From the NCBI GenBank assembly GCA_963721175.1, contig CAVRIG010000011.1:237877-301876 (forward strand): a stretch of DNA of 64,000 nt, given 5' to 3'. Shown one piece after another: positions 18,595 to 28,846 of this stretch. Below the pieces are notes generated by a model that worked only from the letters and a program-made list of their open reading frames with translations, was not told the origin of the DNA and ran no database searches. This DNA is from Aliishimia sp963721175. Its GTDB lineage: Bacteria > Pseudomonadota > Alphaproteobacteria > Rhodobacterales > Rhodobacteraceae. The translations under genes were made by a program, and so were the position numbers. The first letter of the stretch is position 1, and the number at the start of each line of letters is the position of its first letter.

Positions 18595-19350
18595 ATGTTG
18601 GAAATCAAGGGCCTGAAGGTCGAACTTGAAGAAGAAGGCAAGGAGATTCTGAAGGGTGTGGATCTTTCGGTGGATGCGGGCAAGGTTCATGCGATCATGG
18701 GACCGAACGGGTCCGGCAAATCCACGCTCAGCTACGTTCTCTCTGGACGTGACGGGTACAAGGTGACCGAAGGAACCGCGACGTTGCTCGGGGATGACCT
18801 GCTGGACCTCGACCCGGAGGAACGTGCGGCAGCCGGCCTGTTTTTGGCATTTCAGTATCCGGTCGAGATTCCCGGCGTCGGCAACATGACGTTCTTGCGC
18901 ACGTCGCTGAACGCGCAGCGCAAGGCGCGCGGGCAGGACGAGGTCAGTGCGGCCGACTTCCTGAAGCTGATCCGCGAGAAGGCGAAGGACCTGAAGATCG
19001 ACGCGGAGATGCTGAAGCGTTCGGTCAATGTGGGCTTTTCCGGTGGCGAGAAGAAGCGCAACGAAATCCTGCAGATGGCCGTCCTGGAACCGAAGATGTG
19101 CATCCTGGACGAGACAAATTCCGGCCTCGATGTCGATGCGATGAAGCTGGTGGCCGACGGGGTGAACGCGCTGCGCGATACCGGGCGCAGTTTCCTCGTC
19201 ATCACCCACTACCAGCGGCTCCTGAACCATATCCGGCCGGACGTGGTGCACATCATGGCGGGCGGTCGGATCGTCAAGACCGGGGGACCAGAATTGGCGC
19301 TCGAGGTCGAAGAGAACGGATATGCCGACATCATGGCGGAGGTGGCTTGA
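18595..19350 (+). CDS. sufC: Fe-S assembly ATPase SufC
   Basis: Cytoplasmic ABC-type ATPase of the SufBC2D scaffold, 251 aa; ATP binding drives the SufB-SufD rearrangement needed for cluster assembly. Walker A GPNGSGKST, SufC signature VGFSGGEKKRNEILQ and Walker B MCILDETNSGLD, with switch His in VITHYQRLL. The ATG at 18595 is preferred because AAAGAGGT lies at correct distance; an ATG five codons upstream is possible. It overlaps sufD by one base (TGATG). Confidence 0.95.
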   Translation: MLEIKGLKVELEEEGKEILKGVDLSVDAGKVHAIMGPNGSGKSTLSYVLSGRDGYKVTEGTATLLGDDLLDLDPEERAAAGLFLAFQYPVEIPGVGNMTFLRTSLNAQRKARGQDEVSAADFLKLIREKAKDLKIDAEMLKRSVNVGFSGGEKKRNEILQMAVLEPKMCILDETNSGLDVDAMKLVADGVNALRDTGRSFLVITHYQRLLNHIRPDVVHIMAGGRIVKTGGPELALEVEENGYADIMAEVA

Positions 19351-20624
19351 TGGCCGAACCCGCGATGAAATCCGACCCGACGGAGGATCGTCTGGTCACG
19401 CTCTCGATGCCGGCGAGCGACTGGTCGGAGCCGGCGCGCAAGTCGGCGCTGGCGAGGGTCCGTGATATGGGCCTGCCCGGGCGGCGCGACGAATACTGGA
19501 AGTATACGCGTCCCGACACGCTGGTGCAGCCTGATGCCGTGCCCGCAGCGCTGCTCGAACCGGATGAAGAGCCGATCTTCGACGGCATCGATCGGCTCCG
19601 CCTCGTGTTTGTCGATGGCGTGTTCGATCCCGAAGCGTCCGACGACCCCGAGTTGGCAGGTGTCAGCATCGATCGTCTCGCTGCAGGTCAGGATATCCAC
19701 TGGGCCTCGGAGCTTTACGGGACGCTGGAGGCGGCGGGGCATTACGTGCCGCGCCCGCTGGCCGCGCTCAATACGGCGTTTGCCACGGATGGCATCCTGA
19801 TCCATGTGACGGGACAGGCCGAGAAGCCGGTATCGCTGATCTACCACCACCAGAGCGAGACGTCGGACGCGATCCTCCACCACCTGGTCAAGCTGGATCC
19901 CGGAGCCGAGATGACGCTGCTCGAAACCGGACCGGCCGCGGCACGGTTCAACAAGTGCATGGAGGTCGAGGTCGGTGACGGCGCGGCGTTCCACCATGTT
20001 CGGGCGCAGGGCCGCGATCACGAGCGCCGTGCGGCGACACATATCTTTGCGCGTCTGGGCGAGGAGAGCGTCTTCAAGAGCTTCACGCTGACGGTCAACG
20101 GACGGCTGACACGCAACGAATGCGTGGTGGAGTTCACCGGCGACGATGCCACGGCGCACGTGGCCGGCGCCTGCGTCGGCGATGGGGATTTTCACCACGA
20201 TGACACTGTCTTCGTGACGCATGACGCGCTCAATTGCGAGAGCCGGCAGGTCTTCAAGAAGGTCCTGCGCAACGGCGCCGTCGGCGTGTTTCAGGGCAAG
20301 ATCCTCGTGAAGAGCGGGGCACAGAAGACCGACGGGTACCAGATCAGCCAATCGCTCCTGCTCGACGACAATTCGCAGTTCTACGCCAAGCCCGAGCTGG
20401 AGATCTATGCCGACGACGTGGCGTGTTCTCACGGGTCGACATCTGGTGCGATCGACGAGGATGCGCTCTTCTACCTGCGCTCCCGCGGGGTTCCGCACGA
20501 GGATGCCACCAATCTTCTGACCCTGGCCTTCCTGGCCGAGGCGCTGGAGGAAATCGAGGATGATCGGCTGGCGGACGAACTGACCGAACGTCTCGACGGA
20601 TGGTTGCAACGCCACCGGAGTTGA
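19350..20624 (+). CDS. sufD: Fe-S assembly protein SufD
   Basis: SufB paralogue and partner in the scaffold complex, 424 aa. The N-terminal helical part carries LPGRRDEYWKYTRPD, the common SufD motif. The beta-helix core includes DDNSQFYAKPELEIYADDVACSHGSTSGAIDEDALFYLRSRG, with the conserved cysteine and histidine (ACSHGS) at the SufB interface. Its ATG shares a base with the sufC stop, indicating coupled translation. Confidence 0.93.
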   Translation: MAEPAMKSDPTEDRLVTLSMPASDWSEPARKSALARVRDMGLPGRRDEYWKYTRPDTLVQPDAVPAALLEPDEEPIFDGIDRLRLVFVDGVFDPEASDDPELAGVSIDRLAAGQDIHWASELYGTLEAAGHYVPRPLAALNTAFATDGILIHVTGQAEKPVSLIYHHQSETSDAILHHLVKLDPGAEMTLLETGPAAARFNKCMEVEVGDGAAFHHVRAQGRDHERRAATHIFARLGEESVFKSFTLTVNGRLTRNECVVEFTGDDATAHVAGACVGDGDFHHDDTVFVTHDALNCESRQVFKKVLRNGAVGVFQGKILVKSGAQKTDGYQISQSLLLDDNSQFYAKPELEIYADDVACSHGSTSGAIDEDALFYLRSRGVPHEDATNLLTLAFLAEALEEIEDDRLADELTERLDGWLQRHRS

Positions 20625-20625
20625 C

Positions 20626-21114
20626 ATGAGCGTCACGCGGAACATCGCCGCCACGTACAGGTCCCCGGGTGGCGTCATCGCCCGGATCCTGGCGGACGGG
20701 CAACGCGAGGACCGTGCATTGGCCTACCTGATGGCCGCCTGTGCGCTGATGTTCGTGGGGCAACTTCCCAAACTCGCGCGCGAAGCGCATCTGTCGGGGG
20801 CTGATCTGAACATGCTCATGGGGGCATCATTGCTGGGGCTGGTCTTCATAGCGCCGCTCATCTTCTATGCGCTGGCGTGGATCAGTCATCTCGTGGCGCG
20901 CCTCCTCGGCGGGCAGGGAACGTTCTGGTCGGCGCGCATCGCGCTCTTCTGGGCGCTGCTTGCCGCATCGCCGCTGATCCTGCTTCATGGGCTTGTTGCG
21001 GGGTTCATCGGGCCGGGTCCGCAGTTGACGCTCGTTGGCCTTCTCTGGTGTGCCGTGTTCCTCTGGTTCTGGGGCACTGGCCTCTGGCATGTCGAACGGA
21101 GACGGACCGCATGA
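20626..21114 (+). CDS. Yip1-domain membrane protein
   Basis: 162-aa membrane protein with about four helices (around residues 31-50, 65-88, 103-125 and 130-152). The layout resembles bacterial Yip1-domain proteins. It begins one base after the sufD stop and overlaps the next, similar gene by four bases. Role unknown; Yip1-type pairs inside suf operons are a recurrent Rhodobacteraceae arrangement as far as I recall. Confidence 0.65.
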   Translation: MSVTRNIAATYRSPGGVIARILADGQREDRALAYLMAACALMFVGQLPKLAREAHLSGADLNMLMGASLLGLVFIAPLIFYALAWISHLVARLLGGQGTFWSARIALFWALLAASPLILLHGLVAGFIGPGPQLTLVGLLWCAVFLWFWGTGLWHVERRRTA

Positions 21115-21698
21115 CCCTGACATGGCGTGACCTCTTCGTTCGGACCCTGCGCGAGCCTGCGGAGGCGGCGGCCGTGATCCTGGCAACACCCCTGTCGCGT
21201 TCGAACATCTTCATGGCGCTGGTGGCCGGGGCGGCGCTCAATGCCGTGATCACAGGAGCCTCGCTGCAACTCTTCCCGTTGCCCCAGGAATGGCCGGCTT
21301 TCATCTCCAATCCGCTCAGCTATTTCGCGCTCGTCGCCGGTGGTCTGCTGCTGTTCGCGCATCTTCTGACCTGGTCCGGTCGCGCGATGGGGGGGCAGGG
21401 CGAGGTCGACGATATCCTCAAGCTCATGGTCTGGTTGCAGTTCGTTCGCATCGCGCTGCAGGTCCTGGGCCTGGTGCTGACGGTTCTCCTGCCGCTTCTG
21501 GGCGGCCTCTACAGTCTGGTCGTCGCCGCGCTGTCGATCTGGATCGTGCTGCATTTCATCAAGGCCGGGCATCGCCTGTCCTCGCTGGGGGCGGCCGCCC
21601 TCATCCTGTTCGTGACATTTGTGGGTCTGATCGTCGGCATGTCGCTGTTCCTGGCGCTGACCGGTTTCGGACCGTTGGGAGTGACCGCCGATGTATGA
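21111..21698 (+). CDS. Yip1-domain membrane protein
   Basis: 195-aa membrane protein with about five helices and the Yip1-like block SYFALVAGGLLLFAHLLTW followed by GQGEVDDILKLMVWL. It is paralogous in layout to the gene before it (ATGA overlap) and its end overlaps the sufS start by eight bases. Its place in the middle of sufD-sufS implies co-expression with cluster assembly. Function unknown. Confidence 0.68.
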   Translation: MTLTWRDLFVRTLREPAEAAAVILATPLSRSNIFMALVAGAALNAVITGASLQLFPLPQEWPAFISNPLSYFALVAGGLLLFAHLLTWSGRAMGGQGEVDDILKLMVWLQFVRIALQVLGLVLTVLLPLLGGLYSLVVAALSIWIVLHFIKAGHRLSSLGAAALILFVTFVGLIVGMSLFLALTGFGPLGVTADV

Positions 21699-22911
21699 CG
21701 TCGAAGAAATCCGCCGCGACTTTCCGATCCTGTCGCGCGAAGTGAACGGCAAGCCGCTGGTGTACCTGGACAACGGCGCCTCGGCGCAGAAACCTCAGGT
21801 GGTGATCGACGCCGTGACCCGGGCCTACTCCCAGGAATATGCCAACGTGCACCGCGGCCTTCACTTCCTGAGCAATCTCGCGACCGAGAAGTACGAAGGC
21901 GTTCGTGGCACCATCGCCCGCTTTCTGGGCGTGGCGGACGAGCGCGAGATCGTTCTCAACTCCGGCACGACCGAAGGCATCAACATGGTCGCTCAAGGCT
22001 GGGCCGCCCCACGGATGGAAGCCGGCGACGAAATCCTCCTGACGGTGATGGAGCATCACGCGAACATCGTGCCCTGGCACTTCCTGCGCGAGCGTCAGGG
22101 CGTGGTGCTGAAATGGGTGGATACCGAACCCGACGGCTCGCTCGACCCGCAAAAGGTGATCGATGCGATCGGGCCGCGGACCAAGCTCATCGCCATAACA
22201 CACATGTCGAACGTCCTCGGCACGGTCGTCGATATCAAGCCGGTCATCGAGGCGGCGCATGAACGAGGCGTTTGCGTTCTGGTCGACGGCTCGCAGGCGG
22301 CAGTCCACATGCCAGTGAACCTGTCGGACCTGAAGCCGGACTTCTATGCCATCACCGGTCACAAGCTTTACGGTCCGACCGGGTCCGGCGCGATTTATTG
22401 CAAGGCCGAGCGCATGGCCGAGATGCGCCCGTTCATGGGCGGCGGCGACATGATCCGCGAGGTCAGCAAAGACGAGGTGATCTACAACGATCCGCCGATG
22501 AAGTTCGAGGCGGGGACACCGGGTATCGTCGCGACCATCGGGCTCGGTGTGGCGCTGGACTACCTGATGCAGCTCGGCATGACCGATGTCGCAGCTCACG
22601 AGGCAGAGATATCGACCTATGCGAAGTCGCGGCTGCAGGGTCTGAATTGGCTCGATGTGCAGGGGCAGGCACCGGGCAAGGGCGCGATCTTTTCCTTCAC
22701 GCTCAATGGCGCTGCACATGCACATGACGTATCGACTATTCTCGACAAGAAGGGTGTCGCGGTGCGGGCCGGTCACCACTGCGCCGGTCCTCTGATGGAT
22801 CACCTCGGCCTGACGGCCACGTGCCGCGCCAGCTTCGGGCTCTACAACACGGTGGGCGAGGTCGACGCGCTGGTCGACGCGTTGGAACTGGCGCACGACC
22901 TTTTCGACTGA
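21691..22911 (+). CDS. sufS: Cysteine desulfurase SufS
   Basis: Group II PLP cysteine desulfurase, 406 aa, sulfur donor of the SUF pathway. N-terminal DFPILSREVNGKPLVYLDNGASAQKP, PLP-contact EHHANIVPWH, PLP lysine in YAITGHKLYGPTG, and the persulfide cysteine in VRAGHHCAGPLMDH. No SufE gene is seen in the window. The ATG overlaps the preceding membrane-protein gene. Last gene of the operon, followed by tRNA-Arg after 103 bases. Confidence 0.93.
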   Translation: MYDVEEIRRDFPILSREVNGKPLVYLDNGASAQKPQVVIDAVTRAYSQEYANVHRGLHFLSNLATEKYEGVRGTIARFLGVADEREIVLNSGTTEGINMVAQGWAAPRMEAGDEILLTVMEHHANIVPWHFLRERQGVVLKWVDTEPDGSLDPQKVIDAIGPRTKLIAITHMSNVLGTVVDIKPVIEAAHERGVCVLVDGSQAAVHMPVNLSDLKPDFYAITGHKLYGPTGSGAIYCKAERMAEMRPFMGGGDMIREVSKDEVIYNDPPMKFEAGTPGIVATIGLGVALDYLMQLGMTDVAAHEAEISTYAKSRLQGLNWLDVQGQAPGKGAIFSFTLNGAAHAHDVSTILDKKGVAVRAGHHCAGPLMDHLGLTATCRASFGLYNTVGEVDALVDALELAHDLFD

Positions 22912-23014
22912 TCGAGCTTGATCGAACTCACTGCGCCGCGAAACCGGCGCCCCGGATCATCGGCGTCGATTTGCGATTGCGATGCCGGCTGCTGGGGGCT
23001 ATATCCACCGCCAC

Positions 23015-23091
<77 letters not shown>

Positions 23092-23184
23092 CCGACTTTC
23101 TCCCGTTCTTGAACATGCGGATGCCAGTGGTGTTGCGACGTTTTCGTCCTGATCGACGTTGACGGTGCGATCCGCTTGGTTTGT

Positions 23185-24067
23185 TCACTCAGCGGCCAAC
23201 TTGAAGGCATCGAGCACCTCTCCGACGATCGGGTTCGGAAAGCGCCGCTGCAGAGTGATCGCGAAGAACCCCTCCGTGATGCCATCAAGGCGCGCCAGTT
23301 CCGTCAGCACACCGGAGGCCAGTTCGTCCCGCACCACGATCGGCGGGATCACGGCCAGCCCTGCGCCGGCCCGCGCGAGGAGACGCAGCATTGCCATGTC
23401 GTCCGCCTCGGCCGCGATCCGCGGGAAGACGCCCAGCCGTTCGACGAGGGCGTCGAAGGACGCGCGCAAGGCCGCTTCGGGCGTCGGCAGGATCAACGGT
23501 TCCTGCGCCAGAAGTTCGTGCAACGGCCGGTTCGCGAGATCCGGCGCCCCCACGAGGCTGACCGGCTGTTTCGAGAGCGCGTGGACGAGATAGGGGCTCG
23601 ACGCGTCGCGCGCGGGCACAAGGTTCGTCAGCACCACGTCGAGCGACAGCGCCTCCAGCGCGCGCAGAAGATCCGCCTGCGCACCGGAGCGCAGGACCAC
23701 TTCGACATCCGGCCGCCCGATCAGCGGTTGCAGGAATTCCATCTGGAAGTTGCGCGACAATGTGGCAAGCGCGCCGACGCGGAGCGCCCGGCGCACGGTC
23801 GCCGGCGTTGCGCAGCGTGGCGGTCAGATCCTCGGCCGTGCGGAAGATCGCCTCGGCATGGTCGAGCGCGATGCCGCCGGCCTCGGTCAACACCAGGCCA
23901 CGCCCGCGCCGTTCGAAGAGCTCGTGACCGAGGGATTGCTCCAAAGCCTTGATCTGCGTGGAGAGCGCGGACTGCGACAGGTTCAGCGCCCGCGCCGCTC
24001 CGGTCAACGTGCCGTCGCGCGCCACGGCGCGGAACAGTCGCAAATGATGCAGGTTCAGGACGGCCAT
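23185..24067 (-). CDS. LysR-family regulator divergent from dabBA (one apparent frameshift)
   Basis: LysR-type regulator, about 293 aa. N-terminal winged helix MAVLNLHHLRLFRAVARDGT and ALNLSQSALSTQIKALEQSLG is in one frame. The effector-binding domain (VRVGAL..., VVLRSGAQADLLRALEALSLDVVLTN) continues in another after one extra base near 23797. The start at 24067 matches the family; a start at 24145 would run back through the AT-rich promoter. It faces dabB across 102 bases containing a LysR-type inverted repeat, so it probably activates the carbon-uptake pair in response to a metabolite. The ligand is unknown. Confidence 0.78.
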
Positions 24068-24086
24068 ACTTCCAAAAAACAGAACG

Positions 24087-24107
24087 ATATTCCACAAAAT
24101 ATATAAT
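24087..24107 (+). promoter_or_regulatory. LysR-type operator and -10 element of dabB
   Basis: ATATT-CCACAA-AATAT is an inverted repeat containing a T-N11-A LysR half-site pattern, and it overlaps a perfect TATAAT (24102-24107) reading towards dabB. No good -35 precedes it, as usual for LysR-activated promoters. The 60-base AT-rich patch is striking in this GC-rich DNA. Confidence 0.5.
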
Positions 24108-24169
24108 TTTATGAACGTCGTCGAGAGGCTAATTCTGCCGGACAACGAATTTCCAATCGGAGCCGTGTC

Positions 24170-25749
24170 ATGTCACACCTGCTGCCTCTGAGCTTTCCTG
24201 GCCCCCGGCGTCCTGCTGCTCGCAGCCGTGGTTGCCTTCGCGCGTCCGGGCCGCCGCCCCGGTGCCGTTCCACAGATGGCTGAAATCGCGTCCCTGGCCG
24301 CGCTTGCGCTGGCTGTCGTCGGGCTGCTGCAACTCTTGTGGACGGACCTGCACAAATCGCCGCGTCGGCGTGGGCCGTTGGCCCTGGTCCTCCGCCTCGA
24401 TGCGGTGAGCGTCACGATGACCCTGCTCGTGGCGTTCATCGGCTGGATCGTGATGCGCTACTCGCCGCACCTATCTCGATGGCGAGGCGCGCGAAGGGCG
24501 GTTTCACGGCCTCATGCTCACCACGCTCGCGGCAGTTCTGGTCCTCATGCAGGCCGGCAGCTTCGCGCTTCTGATCCTCGCCTTCGTCGCTGGTCGGGAT
24601 CTGCGCTGCGCCAGCTCTTGCTGTTCTATCCGGATCGCGCGCGCTGCGCGCCGCGCCGCCGACAAAGTTCGCCCTCGTCTGGCATGCCGGGGACGCGGTC
24701 CTCGTCATCGCGGCCGTGCTGCTTGTCTGCGACCTTCGGCACCGCCGAGTTCGCGGCGCTTGCCCACGGCGGCGCGGGCCGGGCCTGACCTTCGCCGGCC
24801 ATCTTGCCGTCGCCCTTCTCGTCGCTCGCGGCGGTGCTGAAGACGGCGGCCTTCCCGCTGCATGGCTGGCTGACCGAGGTGATGGAGGCGCCGACGCCCG
24901 TCTCCGCGCTGCTGCATGCCGGGATCATCAACGCCGGCGGCTTCCTTCTGATCCGGACCGCGGAACTCGTTCAGGCGAGCCCCGGCGCGATGGCGGCACT
25001 GGTGATGATCGGCGGGCTGACCGCGCTGTTCGGGGCCGCGGTGATGCTGACGCAGAGCGCGATCAAGACCGCGCTCGCCTGGTCGACCGTGGCGCAGATG
25101 GGCTTCATGCTGCTGCAATGCGGGCTGGGGCTCTGGGCGCTGGCGCTGCTGCACATCGTGGCGCATTCGCTCTACAAGGCGCACGCCTTCCTGTCCTCGG
25201 GCGGAGCGGTGCGGGCGGTCGGCGGCGCTGCGCCGGCCCGGTCCGGTGGCCGTGCCCGCGGATCGGCGCCGTGCTGCAAGTCCTTCGCGCTGGCGCTGGT
25301 GCTCTATGGCGCGATCGCGGCGCTGTTCACGCTGGTCTGCGGGACCAAAGTCGCCGCAGGCGCTGGCGCTCGGCACGATGCTGATCTTCGGCGTCGCCTA
25401 TCTCGTGGCGCAGGGCCTTGCCGACTGCCGCGCCGGAAGCGCTGACGCAGCGCACGGTGCTGCGCCTCGCTCGGCGCGGCCACGGCCTATTTCGCGTTCC
25501 AGCTTGGTGCCGAGGCGCTCTGGGGGCCGTACCTGCCGGCTGCACCGGTGCCCGGCGCGCTGGAATGGGCGCTGATCGTGCTGGCCGTCCTGTCCTTCGG
25601 GCTGGTCGCCTTCGCGCAGACGCTGTTCCCGCTCTGGGCGCATCATCCGGCCACCGCCGGCCTGCGGGTTCACCTCGCGAACGGCCTCTACCTCAACGCG
25701 CTTCTGGACCGCGCTGATCGGCGGGTTCCGGGTCGCGAAATCAAACTGA
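24170..25749 (+). CDS. dabB: DabB: proton-conducting NuoL-like subunit (multiple frameshifts)
   Basis: Membrane subunit related to NADH dehydrogenase subunit 5/antiporter proteins. In the DAB system it conducts a cation to drive DabA. The start at 24170 gives MSHLLPLSF; frame breaks occur near 24200, 24470, 24600, 24770, 25240, 25370 and 25480. Between them run the helices of the proton_antipo_M domain: VLKTAAFPLHGWLTEVMEAPTPVSALLHAG, INAGGFLLIRTAEL, and SAIKTALAWSTVAQMGFMLLQCGLG, with the conserved Lys and His. It ends RVAKSN at 25749, 16 bases before dabA. About 525 codons. Identity rests on family pattern plus the dabA neighbour. Confidence 0.82.
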
Positions 25750-25765
25750 ACCGAGGAGCACCGCC

Positions 25766-28167
25766 ATGTTCATGAAGCATGACCAGATCGCGCCGGCCCG
25801 GATTTCCAGCCTCCTGCAGGCCGCCGAGGCCGCCGCCCGCGCCATCCCCCCGGCCTTCCCGCTCGAAGCGACCGTGGCCGTCAACCCGTTCCTCGGCCAG
25901 ACCGGCGAGGATCTGGCGACGGCGACCGCGCGGCTGGCCCGCGTCGCCGGCGTGGCACTGACCCGGCCGCGCGCGGAATACGCGGCCGGGATCCGGCAGG
26001 GTCGCATCACCGATGACGACCTCGCCGCTGCACTGATCGCGAGCGCGCTCGCCCCTGAAGCCCGCGACGATCTCGCGCTTCTGAAGGCCAAGGCTGAAGA
26101 CAACTGGCACAGCCGACCGTCGGCGCTTCCGACTGTGGCCGACCTGGCCGCCGAAGGCAACGGGAATCGACTGGCCTTCGGTGATCGAACGGACCTTCGG
26201 CCTGTGGGCGGCCGGCCATTTCGACCGGGGCCAGGCGCTCTGGTCGCCCGGCGCCGGGCAAGGGCTGCCTATCGCCGCCTGGCGAGCCTGGGCCGGCCGC
26301 GACCTCACTCCGGAAATCGCGGGGCTGACCGGCTTTTGCGCGCATGCGGCATCTGCGCCGGACACGGCGGAACGCGCGATCCTGCGCGCCGCCGACGCGG
26401 CTCGGCATCACCGAAGCCGCCGCCGAAACCGCGTTCCACCGGCTGCTGTATGGATCTCGGCGGCTGGGCGCAGCATGCGCGCTGGCTACTCTGGCAGGCC
26501 GAACTCGACGGCCGGAGCGACGCGCGCGCTGCCCGACCTTCTGGCGATCCGCCTGGTCTGGGACGAGGCGCTCCTCGCACAGTATCCGCAGATCGAGACG
26601 AAGTGGCGCGAGACCGTGGCGGCCCATGAAGCCCCGGTCGAACCGACGCCGGACCAGGTGATCGACGCCATCCTGCAGGACGCGTCGGAGCGTGCGTATC
26701 AGCGCCAGCTCGCTCTCGACCTGAACGGTCCCGCCACCGCTCGGGACCGTCCGACGCTGCAGGCGGCGTTCTGCATCGACGTGCGGTCGGAGGTGTTCCG
26801 CCGCGCGCTCGAGGCGCAGGATCCCGGCATCGAGACGATCGGCTTCGCGGGCTTCTTCGGCCTGCCGCTCGCGCACGAGGCGCATGGTTCGGACGTCGTC
26901 GAGGCGCATCTGCCCGTGCTGCTCAGACCCGGCATGGCGTCGAACAGCCATGGCAGCGAGGCTGCCGAAACCGATCGGCCGGATCGGCGCGCGCGCCTCC
27001 CGCGCCTGGGGCCGTTTCCGGCAGGCTGCGGTGTCCTCCTTCGCCTTCGTCGAGGCGTCGGGGCCGTTCTACGGTGCCAAGCTGGTGAAGGACGCGCTGG
27101 GATTGGGCGTATCCGAAGCGGAGGCCGACCCCGCGCCGCAAGTTCGCGGACGAACCGGATCGCGCGAGGCGAAGGTCCGAGACCGCTGCCACCGTGCTGA
27201 AGGCGATGAGCATGACGCAGGGCTTCGGCCGAGTGGTTCTGCTGCTCGGCCACGGCGCGCAGGTGACGAACAACCCGCACGAAAGCGCCTATCACTGCGG
27301 GGCCTGCGGCGGACATACCGGCGAGGTGTCGGCGCGCCTGCTCGCCTCGCTGCTGAACGATCCGGAGGCACGGGCCGGGCTTTCGGATCACGGCGTCGAT
27401 TTGCCCGAAGACACGGTCTTCGTGGCGGGGCTGCATGACACCACGACCGACGATGTCAGGCTCTATCCCGACGGCAACCACGCCGCGCATGTCCTGACGC
27501 TGAGCCAGATCCGGAACTGGTTGCATGCGGCGGGTGCGCTGGCGCGAGCGGAACGTGCGATCCGCCTGCCGGGCGCATCGGCCGGCACCGTGGCCGCGCG
27601 CGCGCAGAACTGGGCCGAGATGCGTCCGGAATGGGGTCTTGGCCGGCTGCGCCGCCTTCATCGCCGCACCGCGCGGCGTGACTGCGGCGGCCGACCTGCG
27701 GCGGGCGGGCGTTCCTGCACAGCTACGACTGGCAGGCCGACGCGGAATTCGGCAACGCTGGAGCTGATCCTGACCGCGCCCGTCGTCGTGGCGAGCTGGA
27801 TCAGCCTGCAATACTACGGCTCCTCCGTGGCGCCCGGAAGTCTTCGGGGGTGGCAACAAGCTGATCCACAACGTCGTGGGCGGCATCGGCGTCATCGAAG
27901 GCAATGGCGGGCGGCTGCGCCCCGGTCTGCCGTGGCAGGCGGTCCATGACGGCGAGGGACTGGCCCACGAGCCGCTGCGGCTCTCGGTCCTGATCGAGGC
28001 GCCGCGAGGATGCGATCATCGACGTGCTCGAGCGTCATCCGGAGGTGCGTGCGCTGTTCGACAACGGGTGGCTTCACCTTTTTGCCTTGAAGGAGGGTCA
28101 GGTCGCTGGACGCTACCGGCCCGGCCTTGAATGGCAGCCGAAGCAGAAGGTCGCGCAGGCCGCGTGA
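25766..28167 (+). CDS. dabA: DabA: DUF2309 carbonic-anhydrase-like inorganic carbon uptake protein (multiple frameshifts)
   Basis: Cytoplasmic DUF2309 subunit that, in characterised DAB systems, hydrates CO2 to bicarbonate vectorially with DabB, accumulating inorganic carbon. It starts MFMKHDQIAPARISSLLQAAE; PLEATVAVNPFLGQ is a family hallmark. The beta-carbonic-anhydrase-like zinc ligands are visible: AAFCIDVRSEVFRR (Cys-x-Asp) and the H...C pair in GHGAQVTNNPHESAYHCGACGG. About nine single-base indels scatter the frame between 26150 and 28010; the C-terminus LFDNGWLHLFALKEGQVAGRY ends at 28167. Roughly 800 codons, as usual. With dabB it forms a two-gene operon behind a LysR regulator. Confidence 0.85.
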
Positions 28168-28210
28168 CGGGTGGGGCAGGGTATTTGCTCCTGCCCCGCG
28201 CAAGATGACA

Positions 28211-28846
28211 TCAGCCGGTCTCGGTCCGGCGCTCACGCCCGTAGAACGATCCGGCCGCATGCAGCCAGGCCCTGGCGCCGTCCGCCGAAAGCTCGCCTCG
28301 GGCTGCGAGGATGCCGGTCATGCGGGCGGCGGCGATGCTCGCTCCGGCGATGTGTCCCGCGCCGGTCGGGCGCGGACATGCGCCGTAATCGGCAGAGGGG
28401 AGGTCGAGCACGGACCACTCGCCCGGGGCGCAACGCGCGTCGCCCTGGACCGCGAACACCTCGGGAAGAGCGGCGGGCCACACGGGATCCCCCCGAGCGG
28501 GTGCGGAGGCGACGACGATGCGGCCGGAGAGCGCGTGGACAGCGCTGGCCACGGCCGCGTCGTTTCGTGCCAGTCCCAACGAGCAGTGAACGATCGGGGC
28601 GCGGCTTTGCCTGGCGAGGTCCAGCGCAGTGCAGAGGTCCTGGACGCGGGCCGAGAGTTTGCCGCGGAAGACCGGGATCGACAGGATTTCCGCGCTGGGC
28701 GCTTCGGCGCGGATCGTGGCGGCAACGGCGCTGGCGTGACGGCCCGCCGGGCTCTGGAACACCGCGAGACCGTCCGGATCCACGATTTCGGTGCATCCGA
28801 ACTCGCCGACTTGCAGCGGCCCGTCGATCAGGGCGATCCGGGTCAC
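28211..28846 (-). CDS. qhpE: QhpE: subtilisin-like processing protease
   Basis: Small subtilase-like serine protease, 211 aa, which in the qhp system removes the leader peptide of the amine dehydrogenase gamma subunit. A reduced catalytic triad is visible: Asp in IALIDGPL, His in GRHASAVAATIR, Ser in GASIAAARMTG. No signal peptide, so processing is probably cytoplasmic. The start is GTG at 28846, overlapping the qhpF stop (GTGA). Last gene of the minus-strand qhp operon. Identification depends on context plus the triad. Confidence 0.8.
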   Translation of the reverse strand: MTRIALIDGPLQVGEFGCTEIVDPDGLAVFQSPAGRHASAVAATIRAEAPSAEILSIPVFRGKLSARVQDLCTALDLARQSRAPIVHCSLGLARNDAAVASAVHALSGRIVVASAPARGDPVWPAALPEVFAVQGDARCAPGEWSVLDLPSADYGACPRPTGAGHIAGASIAAARMTGILAARGELSADGARAWLHAAGSFYGRERRTETG

